A stretch of 64,000 nucleotides of DNA from Cheilinus undulatus (taxonomy: Eukaryota > Chordata > Actinopteri > Labriformes > Labridae), in the NCBI RefSeq assembly GCF_018320785.1, contig NC_054873.1:25510196-25574195 (forward strand), in the 5' to 3' direction. Position 1 is the stretch's first letter; each line of letters starts with the position of its first letter. Below are positions 1 through 37,488 of the stretch, piece by piece. The notes beneath the pieces were generated by a model. That model was given only the letters and a program-made list of their open reading frames with translations. It made no database searches and was not told the origin of the DNA. Made by a program: the position numbers and the translations under genes.

Positions 1-1153
1 ATGGAAAGCGTATTTTTTTTTTTTTAGCACGGATAATTTATTTATTCATTAATTTATTCAGAGATATTTCCATCAAAGCGGTTGTTTTTGTCACAACTCC
101 AAATTACTCTAAGACAGAGAAAATATTGTTTGCCTTTTCTTTATGCAGCAGACTTAATTTGTGGCCAGCTCCTGAGAAATTTATTGTGCTGCCATACAAA
201 ATAAATAAGGCTCATGTTTTTCCCTTAGATGTATTATTTTAAAGAGGATAAACTACTCTGTTCAATTTATTTTTTTGTCTTTCATTCATTTGCTTGAGGG
301 TGAAACTACAAGTTCTCATTAAAAAACAATGTTCATCCCTAGCTCGCAATTAGTGTGAAAATATATCTGTTAAGGTTGTCAAAATATTAAATACCCTGAT
401 ATTTTTTCAATACCACTTGTTACAAACAGTCCAATATAAGTTATTTTTTTCTCTGAAAGAGTTATGAGAAAAGAAAGTTATTTACAGTTGTGTTTTCAAT
501 CCATTGCTGTAAAGGTGAACACAGTTCACAAATGTTTTTTTCCCCTCAGTGGCTCTAAAGTGAAATTGACAAACATCCACACCTCAGCACAGACATTACA
601 AAAGGTTTAGGATTTAGTTTATTGCTCCCCACTCTGTCTTAGACATTACTCCCCTGCTTGTGTTATTCAACAGTCTGCAAACATGTTTCATTAAGTCTCT
701 TTTTAGCATTCCATAAAGATGTCCATTAGTGTCTGTTGCAGAGATGAGAGGCAGCATTGTTACATGGTCCATATACACTTTTTTGTGTCTGACATCCTCT
801 GTGGACTATTTTGGTTACACCTTTTTATTTATTTTGCCTTACATTTTGTACAGTGTCTAGTTTCAGAAAGTGTTCAAGGACCCTTTCTGATCTTAAGTTT
901 GTATAAAAAAATAACTAAATTCATCAATTTTGAGTGCCCAGGATATTTTTTACCATAGTATATGTTAGATTTTTACTATAATAATATTGGAATTCAAAAT
1001 TCTGGTATCATGACAACTCATATCTGTGGTCTCAATGCAGTAAAAATGTGAAAATGTTAAGTATGTATCACTAATTTGTTAATGTATTTGTGGTATAAGG
1101 GAAATTAATATCATAATACTTTTTTTTTTTTTTTTTTTTTTACCCTTCTCCAG

Positions 1154-1464
1154 GTTGTTCTTTGTCAGAAACGTATCAAGGAGCAGCACGAAAAGGACAA
1201 GCGCATCTACGCAAACATGTTTGAAAAATTTGCAGAGAGGGATTCTAAGGTAAAAGGTTGTGATTTCCATAATAGCCACTAGAGGGTGGAATAAGCATGC
1301 TATGGACCATCTTAAAGCTGTCTGATTTGATAGTGAAAAAGTTCATTTCCTCTCATGAACAGAAAGAAGCAGAGAGGGTGAAATCTTCTAACAAGGCAAA
1401 CGAGACTGAAGAGATGGAGATTGAGAACGGAGAAAAGGAAGATGCAAGTGAAACAAAGGTGTAG
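1154..1464 (+). CDS. fkbp4: FKBP51/52-type immunophilin, last two coding exons (partial)
   Basis: Two exons are visible: 1154-1249 (acceptor CAG at 1151-1153, donor GT at 1250) and 1363-1464 (acceptor AG at 1361-1362, stop TAG at 1462-1464). They join in phase to 65 residues beginning [17 protein letters not shown], then [19 protein letters not shown], then an acidic Glu/Asn/Lys-rich tail. CQKRIKEQ and YANMF are the end of the TPR region and following helix of the large FKBP immunophilins. Those proteins are peptidyl-prolyl isomerases that bind the HSP90 C-terminus and act in steroid-receptor complexes. The catalytic FK domains and most of the TPR lie upstream of the window. Residues alone fit FKBP5 as well as FKBP4. 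I prefer fkbp4 because B4GALNT3 and C2CD5, like FKBP4, are on human 12p. A 22-bp T run (1119-1140) lies just before the first acceptor. Confidence 0.72.
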
Positions 1465-2075
1465 ATGAAAATGTGACAGCTAGGATTCATCTGTACTCAA
1501 GACTTTTGTAACTTCAGCCTTTTGTGGAAAAAATGTGTGTGCGCATATATGATGCGTATGAGTGTGTGTGAGTGATAATGAGCATGTCAGCGTGAGCCCT
1601 GACTTTGGTCGTGTCTGCTCTGGCTTTCCTTGTGTCCAGGCTTTTTGCTGTGGCTAATAGCTGGGTGGTTGGGGCTTCCCTGACTGGTGGCCCTGTGGGT
1701 CAGGGTCTTGGGGCGGAAAAAAATACACCACCACCATCAACCCTTTCAATCCACAGCTCTGAGCAGTGCATGTGTTTTCACACCATTTTGGGTAGGAAAA
1801 AAAGTGCATCTAAAGTTTTAAGTGCATAATTTCAAACCCTCACCCGTTAAGGGCTAGACCATTCACATTGCACCACCCCCTGTCCTTTACCCTTCCTCAC
1901 AATTTTATGCTCTCCATCCAACCCTCTTCTCATGGGCCTACTGAACAATACTGGAGATGTGATGGTTGTGCGCATAGATGTGATGTGTCTGAGTGTTAGA
2001 GTGCCTGTGTCCCAAAGTACGTATGTAGCAGCACTGTGGATAGGTGGAGAAATAAAACATTAGCCTTGAATAGCT
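1465..2075 (+). other. Probable 3'UTR of the fkbp4-like gene
   Basis: Non-coding sequence follows the TAG stop. It has a short TG-rich patch at about 1530-1575. The first well placed polyadenylation hexamer, AATAAA, is at 2051-2056. The UTR end is inferred from that hexamer only; a later AATAAA near 2543 could be used instead. Confidence 0.5.
2051..2056 (+). terminator. Polyadenylation signal candidate, fkbp4-like gene
   Basis: AATAAA lies about 590 nt after the fkbp4-like stop codon. It is a sequence match only. Confidence 0.45.
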
Positions 2076-4120
2076 AGTCAGACTTAGAGCTTCACTGTTG
2101 ATCTAAAGATGGAGCTCCCTCATAGCCCCCGGAGTACAGGACTGTTCACCTTTGCTTTAGAAATATTGACTTTGTATTTTCTTTCTCAGTGTTGTGATTG
2201 TGATTTCTGTACTGTTCATAAAGTGATGGATCAACCAACTACATAACTGGAAAATGTAAAGCAGCTAAGAGGACAGGAATTAGGCTCTCCTACAAATACT
2301 CAAGTACCAGTTAAATATTAGTCTTAATTTACTGTTTTTTTTAAGAGACGTTTATGAAATGTGCAGTTTGGGCTCATTAGATTCTGGCTGTTGATGACGG
2401 TACACCATAGGACAACAGGAGCCCGGTTTATTTGAGTCAACAGCACCTGCAGAGGGAGGCAAATTTAATACAGAGCTGTGTTGAGTTTATCCTTTTTCTG
2501 TTAAAAGGTTAACTGCTTGATCTGCCCTGAAAGAATGATACAATAAACAATAGATACAACTTTGCTGCGTGATAGTCATGCCTTAAATCTTCCTCTTATC
2601 ATTTAACATCTTAATGATGTAGCATCCACTTTGAATTCTTGTCTTCTGCTCAGTGTTGTCAAAAGCTGTTTGTTAATATTTTAATAAGGCATCAAGGAAT
2701 TAATAGAAATGGCAAATGTGCTATTAATGTCTCCTTTTGATAAACAGAAAAACTATTTTGTATTTAATTTTGATATGTAGACAGTCAACTTTTATAGAAT
2801 CTTGATTGATTCTATCAAAGTTTAGTTTTTCTTTTCCAGAAAGCATTAAATTTCCATCTTTAAGTGCCATGTTAGACACTTCTAACAAACAGGATCTGTT
2901 CTGATCCTCATGCTCTCTCACAAGGACACCAGTGTCGGTTTACAGATGTGATCTTGCTCCTAATGCTGCTTGTTCCTCACAGGTGGATGAGAATGCAAAG
3001 AAAAAGAGAGTCAAATGATATAATCTGTTTAATTTGTTTGGCTGGAACTACAGTGTTGTCTAAGGTGGTTCTTTGTTGTGTTGGGAAACAAAGTCACTGT
3101 TGGCTCAAAATGTTTTATACAGGAAGCAAGGGCTCCTTAAAGGCCTCGCCTGGAAGTGTTGGATGTTTTGTCAGCGCATGAGGAGGCATGATCCTTTTGT
3201 TCTTTTACAAGTGCTCAAGAATGACTCCTTCTGAGGCACAATGGGTCTATACAATGAATGGACTCAAAGCAGAGAACCGTGACCACAGATTCCTTAAATG
3301 TTATTCTATGGGCCCAGTGGTTTTTAGAACGTCTCTAATATGATGATTGAGCCATGTTGTGTAACTACTATTGCATAATGAGCAACTATGACAGTTTTAC
3401 AGATCAGTTATCAGCTTTCTGCAATGAAGGTGTTTTACATAGCTTTTTGGGAAAATTTCACAGGCAAGCAATGATAACTGGGCACATTCATATAGGCTAC
3501 ATCATACACATAAAATTACTACTGTGAAGTAGCCTATAGCTTTCCCTTATTGGTTTTCATATCTAGTCTGTGATGTTCAGGCAAAAGTGGCATTTTTAAA
3601 GATAGAGCCAAAATTGCTCTAGAAAGAAACAATTAGTTGATACAGAGTACAGTGCACTTTACATCAAGACAGCACATTTATTTGACGTGCACGTTAAGTG
3701 CATAATGAAAGCTGTGAAGCCACATGAATGGCCATTAATGCATTTTTTATATTACATCAACTTACCTCAAATCATCACATCAAGGAGTAACGACAAACTA
3801 CAGCATTGAAGAAAACAAATCTTGACACATGACATGATGCTAGCATGTTTTGCAGGTCCATAAAAATAGTTCAGTTTATAAAACTATAGTCATCAGGTAA
3901 GATTTTGGCAATACTGACATTAAATTTTGTTTGAAAATCCCTAAAATTTAGGTCTGCACATAATTATTTTTGAATATGCATAGCTGTGTATAACTCTAAC
4001 CACTTCCAGTGAGGGTTTTCAGGTCTGGTACTATTTTACTGGTGGTCGCAGGCTGAAAAGTTTTGGACACTTTGTTCTGAAACTGTGCTGCTCTATTAGG
4101 AATCCGATAAATACTGTAAT
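2076..4120. other. Intergenic sequence, no gene seen
   Basis: There is no spliced coding signal; the ORFs here are under 80 codons and match nothing I recognise. One segment (about 3540-3660) is repeated in the same orientation at about 6155-6330 and flanks the hAT-like element between them. The remainder looks like ordinary AT-rich spacer. Confidence 0.6.
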
Positions 4121-6008
4121 GTAGTGATGGGTCATTTATAACCAAGCCGGTTCAAAGAGCAGACTCTTTTACACAAACAGTAATATCCAGATCCCGTTTG
4201 AGAGCCATATTATGTCATTCTTAGAATATGCTAGTGCATCTCAAAAAATTAGAATATCACCGGTATGTTGTGTGTGTAATATGGTTGATGAGTAGGGATG
4301 ATCTTTCCTCCATACTACTCTACCACAGGCACACCATGCATTAAGGACTCATGCCTGAAGGTTTAACATTAACCCTCCCTTGTGCGCATTGTATACGATT
4401 TTCATTTTTCATTTTTTGATAATTTTTGCTGAGTTCATGCATATGGCAGGAATTTTGGTAAGATTGTGTCTTTTTGTTTGATCTTGTTATTTCCAGCTCA
4501 GCTCCTACAGTAAGTCTAAAATACACTGTGTACAAGCAATTGTTACACTTGGGACCTTTAGCACGTAATATGCGCTCCTCATATCGTCGCTATTAAAAAT
4601 ACTATAGGCTACATTTATATTTCATTCTACTTTCATGGAGCTCATTTTTTTCAGCTACATCTGACCTAAATATTGATATCAAATCATTAGAATTTTTAAC
4701 GATTTTAACCCTTTAAATGCCAGATTTGTGTCATGATGGCACCATGTTTTCAGATGGAAAATAGAAAATATGAAGTATTTTCAATATACTACATGCAAAG
4801 TAGATTTTTTGGTTCTGGATTATTATAGCCTGGGATATCAGTGATTAGCAGCAACATTGATTTTCATGCATTATTTTTTATTTTTTATTTTTTTGCAGTG
4901 ACAAATACTCCCACTTAGGACCTTTAGCGCATAATATGCGTCATTGAAACCCATTCTAACTGTAATTTTTGATCTCCCCACCATAAAAGCATACATGCAT
5001 TATCTGGTATGCTTGTGTGTATAGACGTCTGTGTGTGTGGGACCTTATGACATCATGAGCACAGTGTTTTTCATTCATTCTGTTTCATGGGGTTTTAGTG
5101 CAGAAGTTCAAAATTCAAAGTTCAGTTAGAATTTAAGTCAAAGTTATAAATGTACGCACACACATCCATCCACACGTGCATTTATAGGATCAAATCTTAA
5201 AAAATTCAAGAATATTTTTAATCAATATTTAGGTCAGATGTAGCTAAATAAAATGAGCTCCATGAAAGCAGAATAAAATATAAATGTATACTTTTTTTAA
5301 TAGCAACAAAATGAGGAGCGCGTTTTATGCACTTAAGGTCCAAAGTGGGATTATTTGTCACAGCATAAAACATAATGCATGAAAATCAATGTTGCTACTA
5401 ATCATTGACATATCCCAGGCTGTAATAATCCAAAATAAAAAAAATACTTGGCTTGTAGTATATTGAAAATACTTCATATTTTCATTTTTTCCATCTGAAA
5501 ACATGGTGCCATCATGACAAATATCTGACATTCAAAGGGTCAAATCTTTAAAAATGCAAGAATATTCTAGATCAATATTTAGGTCAGATGTAGCTGAAAA
5601 AAAATGAGCTCCATGAAAGCAGAATAAAATATAAACTAATAATATTTTTAATAGCGACAATATGAGGAGCGCATATTATGCACTTAAGGTCCTTAGTGTA
5701 ACAAATATTTGAACAGTCCTAGAGGGTAAGTGTTTTATATCAGGTGTGTCTTATAACCCAGCAAGTGAGCAGATTTTATCTGACCAGAGACTGTATGTTT
5801 TAAGAAATAATATTTCTAGAAGTTAAAGTAAAATACCAGGACAAAGAATCAGTCATATATCATGACATTGCTTAATTTTGCAGGTCAAATGAAGCCCAAA
5901 GTAGCACTCAAATGAAGAGCGGTTTGGGAGCCAAAAAAGGCATCTCTTTTTGCCGAGCCAAGCCTAATTATCCGGAACACTGAAAAGAGACATAATTCCC
6001 ATCACTAC
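4121..6008. mobile_element. Degenerate hAT-like non-autonomous element
   Basis: The left end reads GTAGTGATGGGTCATT and the right end, read on the other strand, GTAGTGATGGGAATTATG, so the termini share an 11-bp inverted repeat. Just inside both ends are related blocks rich in CTCTTTT and AAGCC. This end type is common in fish hAT-derived short elements, which is recalled knowledge. The 8 bases flanking each side agree at only about 5 of 8 positions, so a target-site duplication is weak. There is no transposase reading frame. The interior holds the fold-back repeat at 4535-5710 and, near 4234, a short stretch (CATCTCAAAAAATTAGAATA) resembling another fish DNA-transposon end. Confidence 0.5.
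4535..5710. repeat. Long fold-back (inverted) repeat with a partial third copy
   Basis: The left arm (about 4540-4940) and right arm (about 5325-5705) are reverse complements over most of their length. Shared landmarks are ATGGTGCCATCATGAC, CATGGAGCTCATTTT, AGGTCAGATGTAGCT and GAGGAGCGCATATTATGC, each found in the expected inverted order. The outer boundaries read TTGTTACACTTGGGACC and GGTCCTTAGTGTAACAA. An extra partial unit in the right-arm orientation lies at about 5185-5345, and the left arm ends by starting another unit (about 4913-4947). TTAACCCTC at 4369-4377 and GAGGGTAA at 5722-5729 form a possible outer inverted pair of piggyBac style, which I regard as weak. Confidence 0.75.
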
Positions 6009-7599
6009 TGCTGTGAAAGGATAAGACAGGTGTGTGCCATTCGGCTCCTTCAGAGCTGGCTCCAGGCTGTGTAGGCTAAAACACTGATTTTTATTTTTCC
6101 CCTCAGTTTTGTATTTACTTTTGCATAACGCTGCCACCTGACCTACAGCATAGCCCTTATTGGTTTCCATATCTAGTCACTGATGTTCAGACAAAAGTGA
6201 GTGATAGTGTTCAAAGGAAAAAGGAGATTGAGGTTATTTCATATTCATGATACTGGGGAATTTTGTTTACACTGTATTTTTAGACATAAAGCCCAAATTG
6301 CTCAACTAGTGGATACAGTGTAAAACGAGGAGTAACTGCCCACTCCATTATTGTGGCATCCTTAAATAAATTGAACTGTTATACGTCTGCAGGTGTTTTT
6401 GATTTATTCTGTAAAGTCATTATTTCTAAGCATGTAAGAGTTTGGTTTTAGCCAAACACCTTCTGAATGGGACTCCCACAAAAAGAAACATACTGGTGTG
6501 TGGCAACAGTGAGTTTCTGTCCTAACAGCTACATTGTTACTGAAAGATGTCTTGGAGACTGATGTTGAAAAGTGGGAACTCTGAAGGGGTATGCCTCCCA
6601 TTGGGAATCTGTACAAAAGGAGAGACATTGAAAAGAGGGGCCACAACAGGGTATGGCTCCTCTCTTACCTGAAAATTTCACAGCAGCAGCCCTCTCCAGA
6701 GTAACAATGGGTTTTTACATGAGAGATGTTTCCTCTGGTCAAGTTCTATGAGATTTATTTCTAATCACATGGGTTAACTAACCTTCAGCTGCTGTGATGT
6801 TTCTTATTTTTAACTTGTTTACAAAGGGAATGCAGTAAGCTACTCTCTGTTGTGCTCTCTTCCTGGTTTTGAGTATGTATTTACTCTACCTTTACTCATT
6901 ATGTCAGAGCTTAGAGCTGTTGAAGTAAAACTTTAACCTGTTGTTACATTATTATATATAATATAATAATTTCATCTAATTTCAGGCTACTGTAAGAGTT
7001 GGTAGACTAAGTGTATTAATTAAAACTTCAACTGAAACTACTTGTGTGAAATACCTTTAAACATGTCAGAGGGGAAAATTCCAGTCTAATACACCTTTAA
7101 AGCCGTTTGTATGGAGGTATGGAGTTCCACAGGTTTCACCCCTCCTTCAGATCTCATAAGACAGCGCTATCGAACCAGCTATGATCGAAGAGAATTTCCG
7201 GTGTACGCTTTCACAATAAATCACTTGTGAAAGGTGCTTGTAATTTTTTCTAACAATCAAACTATATCAATAGCTGTTTCAATACCACGTCATATGCACA
7301 GTGTATATGGGGTGATCTCTCATTTGGTTAATAAAAACTCCTTGAACAGCAGTCTGAATTGCAGAAAAACTTGGCAACAGGCAACTTGAGTGCTTATATT
7401 CCTTGCAACAGTTTATGTTTTAAAATAGTAATAATAGTCATGAAAAACGCCGGTAGCCAATTTCTTAAAACTTTGTAAAAATCAGCATCTTTTTTGGTTT
7501 GGTCTGCAACATGTAGCTTGAAGGGTATATTAAAATAGTCTCATAATGTGCTCAGATAAAAAAAAAAAATACAGGTGAAATATTTAATCATCCGATTCT
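6009..7599. other. Intergenic spacer upstream of b4galnt3
   Basis: This is AT-rich sequence with no supported gene. Its first part (about 6155-6330) duplicates 3540-3660. The short ORFs on the minus strand are not backed by splice structure or by any family resemblance. Confidence 0.55.
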
Positions 7600-8048
7600 C
7601 GTCCATGCAACATGCTTTTACTTTGAAGGCAGGGCTGTTCGTGTCCCAGCGTTTTTCTCGGATTGTTGACAGTCTTTCACGAAGTTGAGTGAAGTGAACC
7701 TGGTGTGAGGTTTCACGATTCAGTCTGTTGTTTGTGCTGCGTAGTAAACGGAGCTGCAGTGGTCAGTAGGACTTTAGCCCTCTGTGAGAAGGAGCATCAA
7801 GAATACCGTCTTAGGAATTTTACATGACCGAGAGAGCTCAGTGTGGGGTACCGGTGGGGCCACCTCGGGCCATGCTGGGATTTTTCGCGGGATGAGAGCC
7901 ACAAGGAGCCGGGCGCACTGGGAATATCCAGGGCGCCGGTAGTGTGCATCGAGTGGGGTGGCAGCAGGAGGACAGGCTCACGGCGGGGTCGGTCCTTCCT
8001 GATGATAAAGCGGGTGTCTCGGCCGATGAATGTGGCCCGAGAGTCAAG
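7600..8048 (+). promoter_or_regulatory. Probable promoter and 5'UTR of b4galnt3
   Basis: Base composition changes from AT-rich spacer to a GC- and CpG-richer stretch (for example GGGGCCACCTCGGG, GCGCCGG and CGGCGGGGTCGG between 7850 and 8000) immediately before the first coding exon. No TATA box stands out, which fits a CpG-type vertebrate promoter. The transcription start cannot be fixed from sequence alone. Confidence 0.55.
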
Positions 8049-33331
<25,283 letters not shown>

Positions 33332-34544
33332 CCATTTGTCCTGTCACCTCACTATGATGAGGGTTGCTGTGGTTCCGACGACCAAGGCCACCAGAGCACT
33401 TTAACAGCTTAAACTGCATTAAGTTGAAGCTAGTTGCTTAGGAGATACCTCTGATGTGCTCAGATGTGCTCAGAGTTTATTTCACTGGATGTACTGTTGA
33501 CTACTGAGAGGGTACTGCTGTGACTACCATGATCTTACACACTCATGTTGCTGCTGTGCACCGTGATGCCAACTGAAACCCTGATGATCTGCACTATTGG
33601 CAGAAAAAAAATCCTGTCCTGATGCAAAGAAAGAACATGAATTATAATGACAGTGCACACTCCAAGGAAACACATAAACACACAAGTGTCCTATGGATCA
33701 CAAGTCTTGCACAAGAGTCTTAACTGGAGGAAAAAACTTTTTTTAAGGCAAAAGAAAACTCATTTGTGTATTTGGTAAATAAGGCCTTACTTGTTGTGTT
33801 GTAAATTATAGAAAACTATATTTATTATATCAATGTCTGTAGGATTTTTTTTTTTTTTTTACCTCTGTGTACGTGTCACATGCCTTCTGCTGAGTGTTTG
33901 CATTAATATGAACTCTGCCTTCTGTCATGGCCATTATTCAGGTACTGGGGCCACAGAGGTCTATGTCTTATACTGGAGTCAGGAAAAAGCCAAGAACTGG
34001 AAAAAGAAAGATATGATATTTTTATGATTGTAGCATATAGTTACATCAGAGGACAGCTAATTTAAGAAATGGTCTTGTTGTCGGTACACATTGTACCTAA
34101 AATTGATATCCACAATTTTCCAAATTCTCTATTTTTTTTACAAGTTACCAAAGATGCTACTAGTAAGTTAATTAGAACAGTATTTTTGCTTTTTCCTATG
34201 AAAACAAGTCGAAATCTTTTTTTTTTTTTTTTTTTTTGTCTTATGTAGTAGTTTATAAAAACCTGCTGAATTTAGGTGGTAATTCTCAGAACACGTTTTA
34301 ATGATTATTCTTTTTTGTCTCTTTATGAGGCCTCCCATTCTCACTTTGAGAGTTGTTTTTATGTGTCAACACAAATGCTTTTAGAGAAAAATGTTCTTGT
34401 GTATTAATGATTTTTTTTTTTGTTATTTAAGAAAAGTCGAATGGCAGCATATTCTCAAAGTTCACATTCCGGTCACACAAGCCTTTCCACCTCTTCAATA
34501 CTTTTGTAACTCAATACCTATCAAACTGTTTTGTTATTTAAGAA

Positions 34545-34550
34545 AATAAA
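34545..34550 (+). terminator. b4galnt3: Polyadenylation signal candidate, b4galnt3 (proximal)
   Basis: AATAAA lies about 1.2 kb after the stop codon. A second hexamer at 34858-34863 may be used instead. Confidence 0.45.
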
Positions 34551-34857
34551 ATACAATTCTGATCTACAGCCAAATAATGCTGTTTTGGGGAAGTAAAACC
34601 ATCAAGAGTTGTATGTTTTTCTCTGTTCCATATTTGCTTTACAGCAGAATTTAAGCTATTGAGATGCAGTTACCAGTTTGGCAAGGATGTTTAATGTCTT
34701 TTTGTCCGTTCTATTTCTGTTCTCTTACTTGTTGTTTTTAGATATACCTCATCCCTCTTCATGTGCTGGGAATTAACCTTACTGTGCAAATCTGGGGTCT
34801 CTACACTCAGGGACATGTTTTCTTTTTCATTTTACATGGCTTCAACAAAATTTGAGG

Positions 34858-34863
34858 AATAAA
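34858..34863 (+). terminator. b4galnt3: Polyadenylation signal candidate, b4galnt3 (distal)
   Basis: AATAAA is followed within 30-50 nt by T/GT-rich sequence (TTCTGTTGAGTTGAG), as expected downstream of a cleavage site. Confidence 0.5.
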
Positions 34864-34880
34864 TTTCTTGCCTTTTCTTC

Positions 34881-35584
34881 CATTAAATTCTGTTGAGTTG
34901 AGTTATTTCGCATGTTTGCCTTGTGTGTGTCAAAATACATGATAACATGCTTTCTCCGTTCTTAAAATGAGCTCTTCAGATCACTAGGCTTTTGAAAAGC
35001 TTCTTCTCTTTTACACATGGTATATTTTATACAACCCATAGCAGGTTGTATAAAGTCCAAAAACAAAATGGTGAATTTTTTTTTATCACCTCTCAGTCGC
35101 CCTTAACTTTAGTCCATGAAGATGCTGTCCTTAGTCAATTATTAATGAAAGTTGTGTTTTTATAGGCTCATATGACATGGAAGAAACTATATATCCCAAT
35201 CTCAGGAATCCCTGACACATCATAAACACACATCATTTGTGTATTAATTTGTTTTTAGGTATAATTATTTGGACAGTGAAACCATTTTTTCAGTTTGCTT
35301 CTATTCACTACCTCAATGGATTTGATGTAAAACCACCAAGATTTAACTGACATATGGCATTTACCTCCAATATTAGGAGCTCAAAAGTATTTTAAAATGA
35401 ACTAACAAGCAGTTTCATGGCAACTCCAAGACAAATGAAGCTCATAAAAGGTCTGGAGACTATTTCAGGCACCAAATTGGCATATTGTAGGTATTTGACT
35501 GGAGTTTCTATGTAAAGTCCAAGAAAGGATCAATGCATCTGAAGGAGGGCCACCCCAGGTGTGATTTATTGATAGAATCAAGAT
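34881..35584. other. Intergenic sequence, nothing identified
   Basis: AT-rich spacer between the b4galnt3 3'UTR and the second minisatellite element. No gene, RNA or repeat is recognised. Confidence 0.5.
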
Positions 35585-35665
35585 CTTTGTGTTCACATCA
35601 ATAGCATTGGTGCTAGCATAAGTCCTGGCTAACAGTTACCTCATTTTGGAGCTCAAAAGTGTGCC

Positions 35666-37488
35666 TATCAATGGATTGATAAGGATCTTGAGACAGGAAG
35701 GAGGGAAATGGAGCAAAATTCAAGCCCTAAAGTGCCCCTAGAGTCATTACCATTTGTAACAAAGAAAATACAAAATGATTTAAAAATGAATGGGCTAAAG
35801 GAACATTAAAAATTTGGGTAATAATAAAAAGAAAACTAAGAATGTCTGATTCAATCTGCAGGGCCACCAAAATAGCATTAAATCCAGATTTTATACCCTC
35901 AATGGAAGGAGGATTCTGCAAATGGAAAGAGAAGGGACTGATATACATTGGACAGCTTTTTCAAGGTGAACATATGAAATCTTTTGAACAGTTAAAAAAT
36001 GATTTTAGTTTAAATGCACAAGATTTTTAAAAATTTTCACAAATTAGAAATTACCTTACTAAACATAAGGAATGGGAGTACATATGTAAGAAACTACATT
36101 ATTTTGAAGAATTATTAATGACAAATTCATGCAATACTAAAAAACTTATTTCAAAAATGTATAAAGCCCTGCAGGTCGAATCAGAAGACAACAATCTGGA
36201 TATTAAGGACAAATGGGAGAAAGAGAGAAATATTATATTTTAAAGGATAACTGGGAGGAATCATTTGAAATAGGACATAAATTGTTAAATAGTATTTTGT
36301 GGCAATAGTTTGACTGGAAATCTAAAATGCAATATTTTATTGTTTCAACCAATACATCAGAATACAGGGAAAGATCTGACAAATGATGGAGGGGCTGTGG
36401 TCAGACAGGAGACTACGCATACATTTTTTGGGATTGTCCCATAATCAAAGAATACTGGGACAATGTAAAAAGTAAGATTGAAGATATTTGTAAGGAGGAA
36501 TTAAATTTAGATTTACAATTATGCTTATTAGGCATTATATCAAAATCTGTATCAATAAAAAACAGGAAAACTATTTTAATACTGAGAACAATAACAAAAA
36601 AAAAAAAAACTGTTTCTTGGCTAAAACCACAGCCTCCTAGCTCGGATCATTGGTGGGAAAGGGTTAATGAGGTGATGGATGTGCAAAGAATGACTGCTAG
36701 ATTACAGCTTAAATTGAAGAAATTTGAAGAGTTATGGTCACCTGATATACAGGAGACAAAAAAAATGGATATATACCCTACACTATTTATTTATTATTAT
36801 TCTTTTTATTTTATTTCTTTTAATTCTATTTTTAGTTGAACTATTATTATTGTCATTAGTATTATTATTACTATTACTCTTAGCTTGTTTAATGGTGGAG
36901 GGTCACTGAATAAGGGGAAAAGGGGGAAAAAAAAAAAACAATGTACAAGCAATATTGAACCACAATATGTATTTTAATAATAGAATAGAGCTAAATGTAA
37001 CATATGTCCATAACTATACAAAAAAAAACAAAACAATGGTATATATATATATTGCAAAACATGAAAATGGAAATGGGTGTGCATATGTGCGCATGTATAT
37101 GGGTGGGTACATACATGCATGTGGACATACATGCACCTGAAAATATGTGGACGTATATGATGTAAATATGTATGTTTATCTGTGTATGCATATGTATGTG
37201 TGTGCTTGAGTACATGCATACATATGTATGTGTATGGGTATGTAGGTATCTATGTGTATATGTGTGTATATATTTGTGTGTGGGTATGCATGTGTGTGTG
37301 TATGTATGAGTGAGTATATATGTACATGTATATATGGGTACGGTATATTTATGTAGGTATATGTTGTGTGTATATATGAGTACATATGTGTATATTGCAA
37401 TTGTATTTATCTGTGTATGGAAACATGGGCAATGTTACAAAGTTAAATAATCATCTATAATGAAACTGTACAGTAAATATATATTAAC
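35666..37488 (+). mobile_element. 5'-truncated L1/Tx1-like LINE with 12-bp target-site duplication
   Basis: CAAAAGTGTGCC occurs at 35654-35665 and again at 37489-37500, exactly flanking the insert. The insert's plus strand encodes the C-terminal part of an L1-type ORF2 in broken frames: MEGGFCKWKEKGL, then a zinc-knuckle-like tail with THTFFGIVP / HIFWDCP-like sequence (about 36415-36435), DWWE-like WWERVNEVMDVQRM (about 36650-36690) and a short basic end. A long TATG/TACA-rich low-complexity tail (37030-37440) precedes the 3' border. The 5' end is missing, as usual for LINE insertions. Confidence 0.82.
37030..37440. repeat. TATG/TGTA-rich microsatellite tail
   Basis: About 400 bp of imperfect TATG, GTATATG and GTGTGTA units lie inside the 3' region of the LINE insert. 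The bases largely alternate purine and pyrimidine. The ORFs on either strand here are low-complexity artefacts. Confidence 0.85.

Larger units (their letters stand above)
33332..34880 (+). other. b4galnt3: 3'UTR of b4galnt3
   Basis: Non-coding sequence follows the TGA at 33329-33331, with T runs at 33845-33860 and 34217-34238. AATAAA hexamers at 34545-34550 and 34858-34863 are both plausible cleavage signals, giving UTRs of about 1.2 or 1.5 kb. Confidence 0.6.

Noticed and set aside
4369-5729. piggyBac-like ends (TTAACCCTC / GAGGGTAA) around the fold-back
   Set aside because: Only 7 or 8 bases match and the right flank is not TTAA, so it is too weak to list as an element.
36974-37400. Several His/Tyr/Thr-rich ORFs
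   Set aside because: They are translations of the TATG/TGTA microsatellite.
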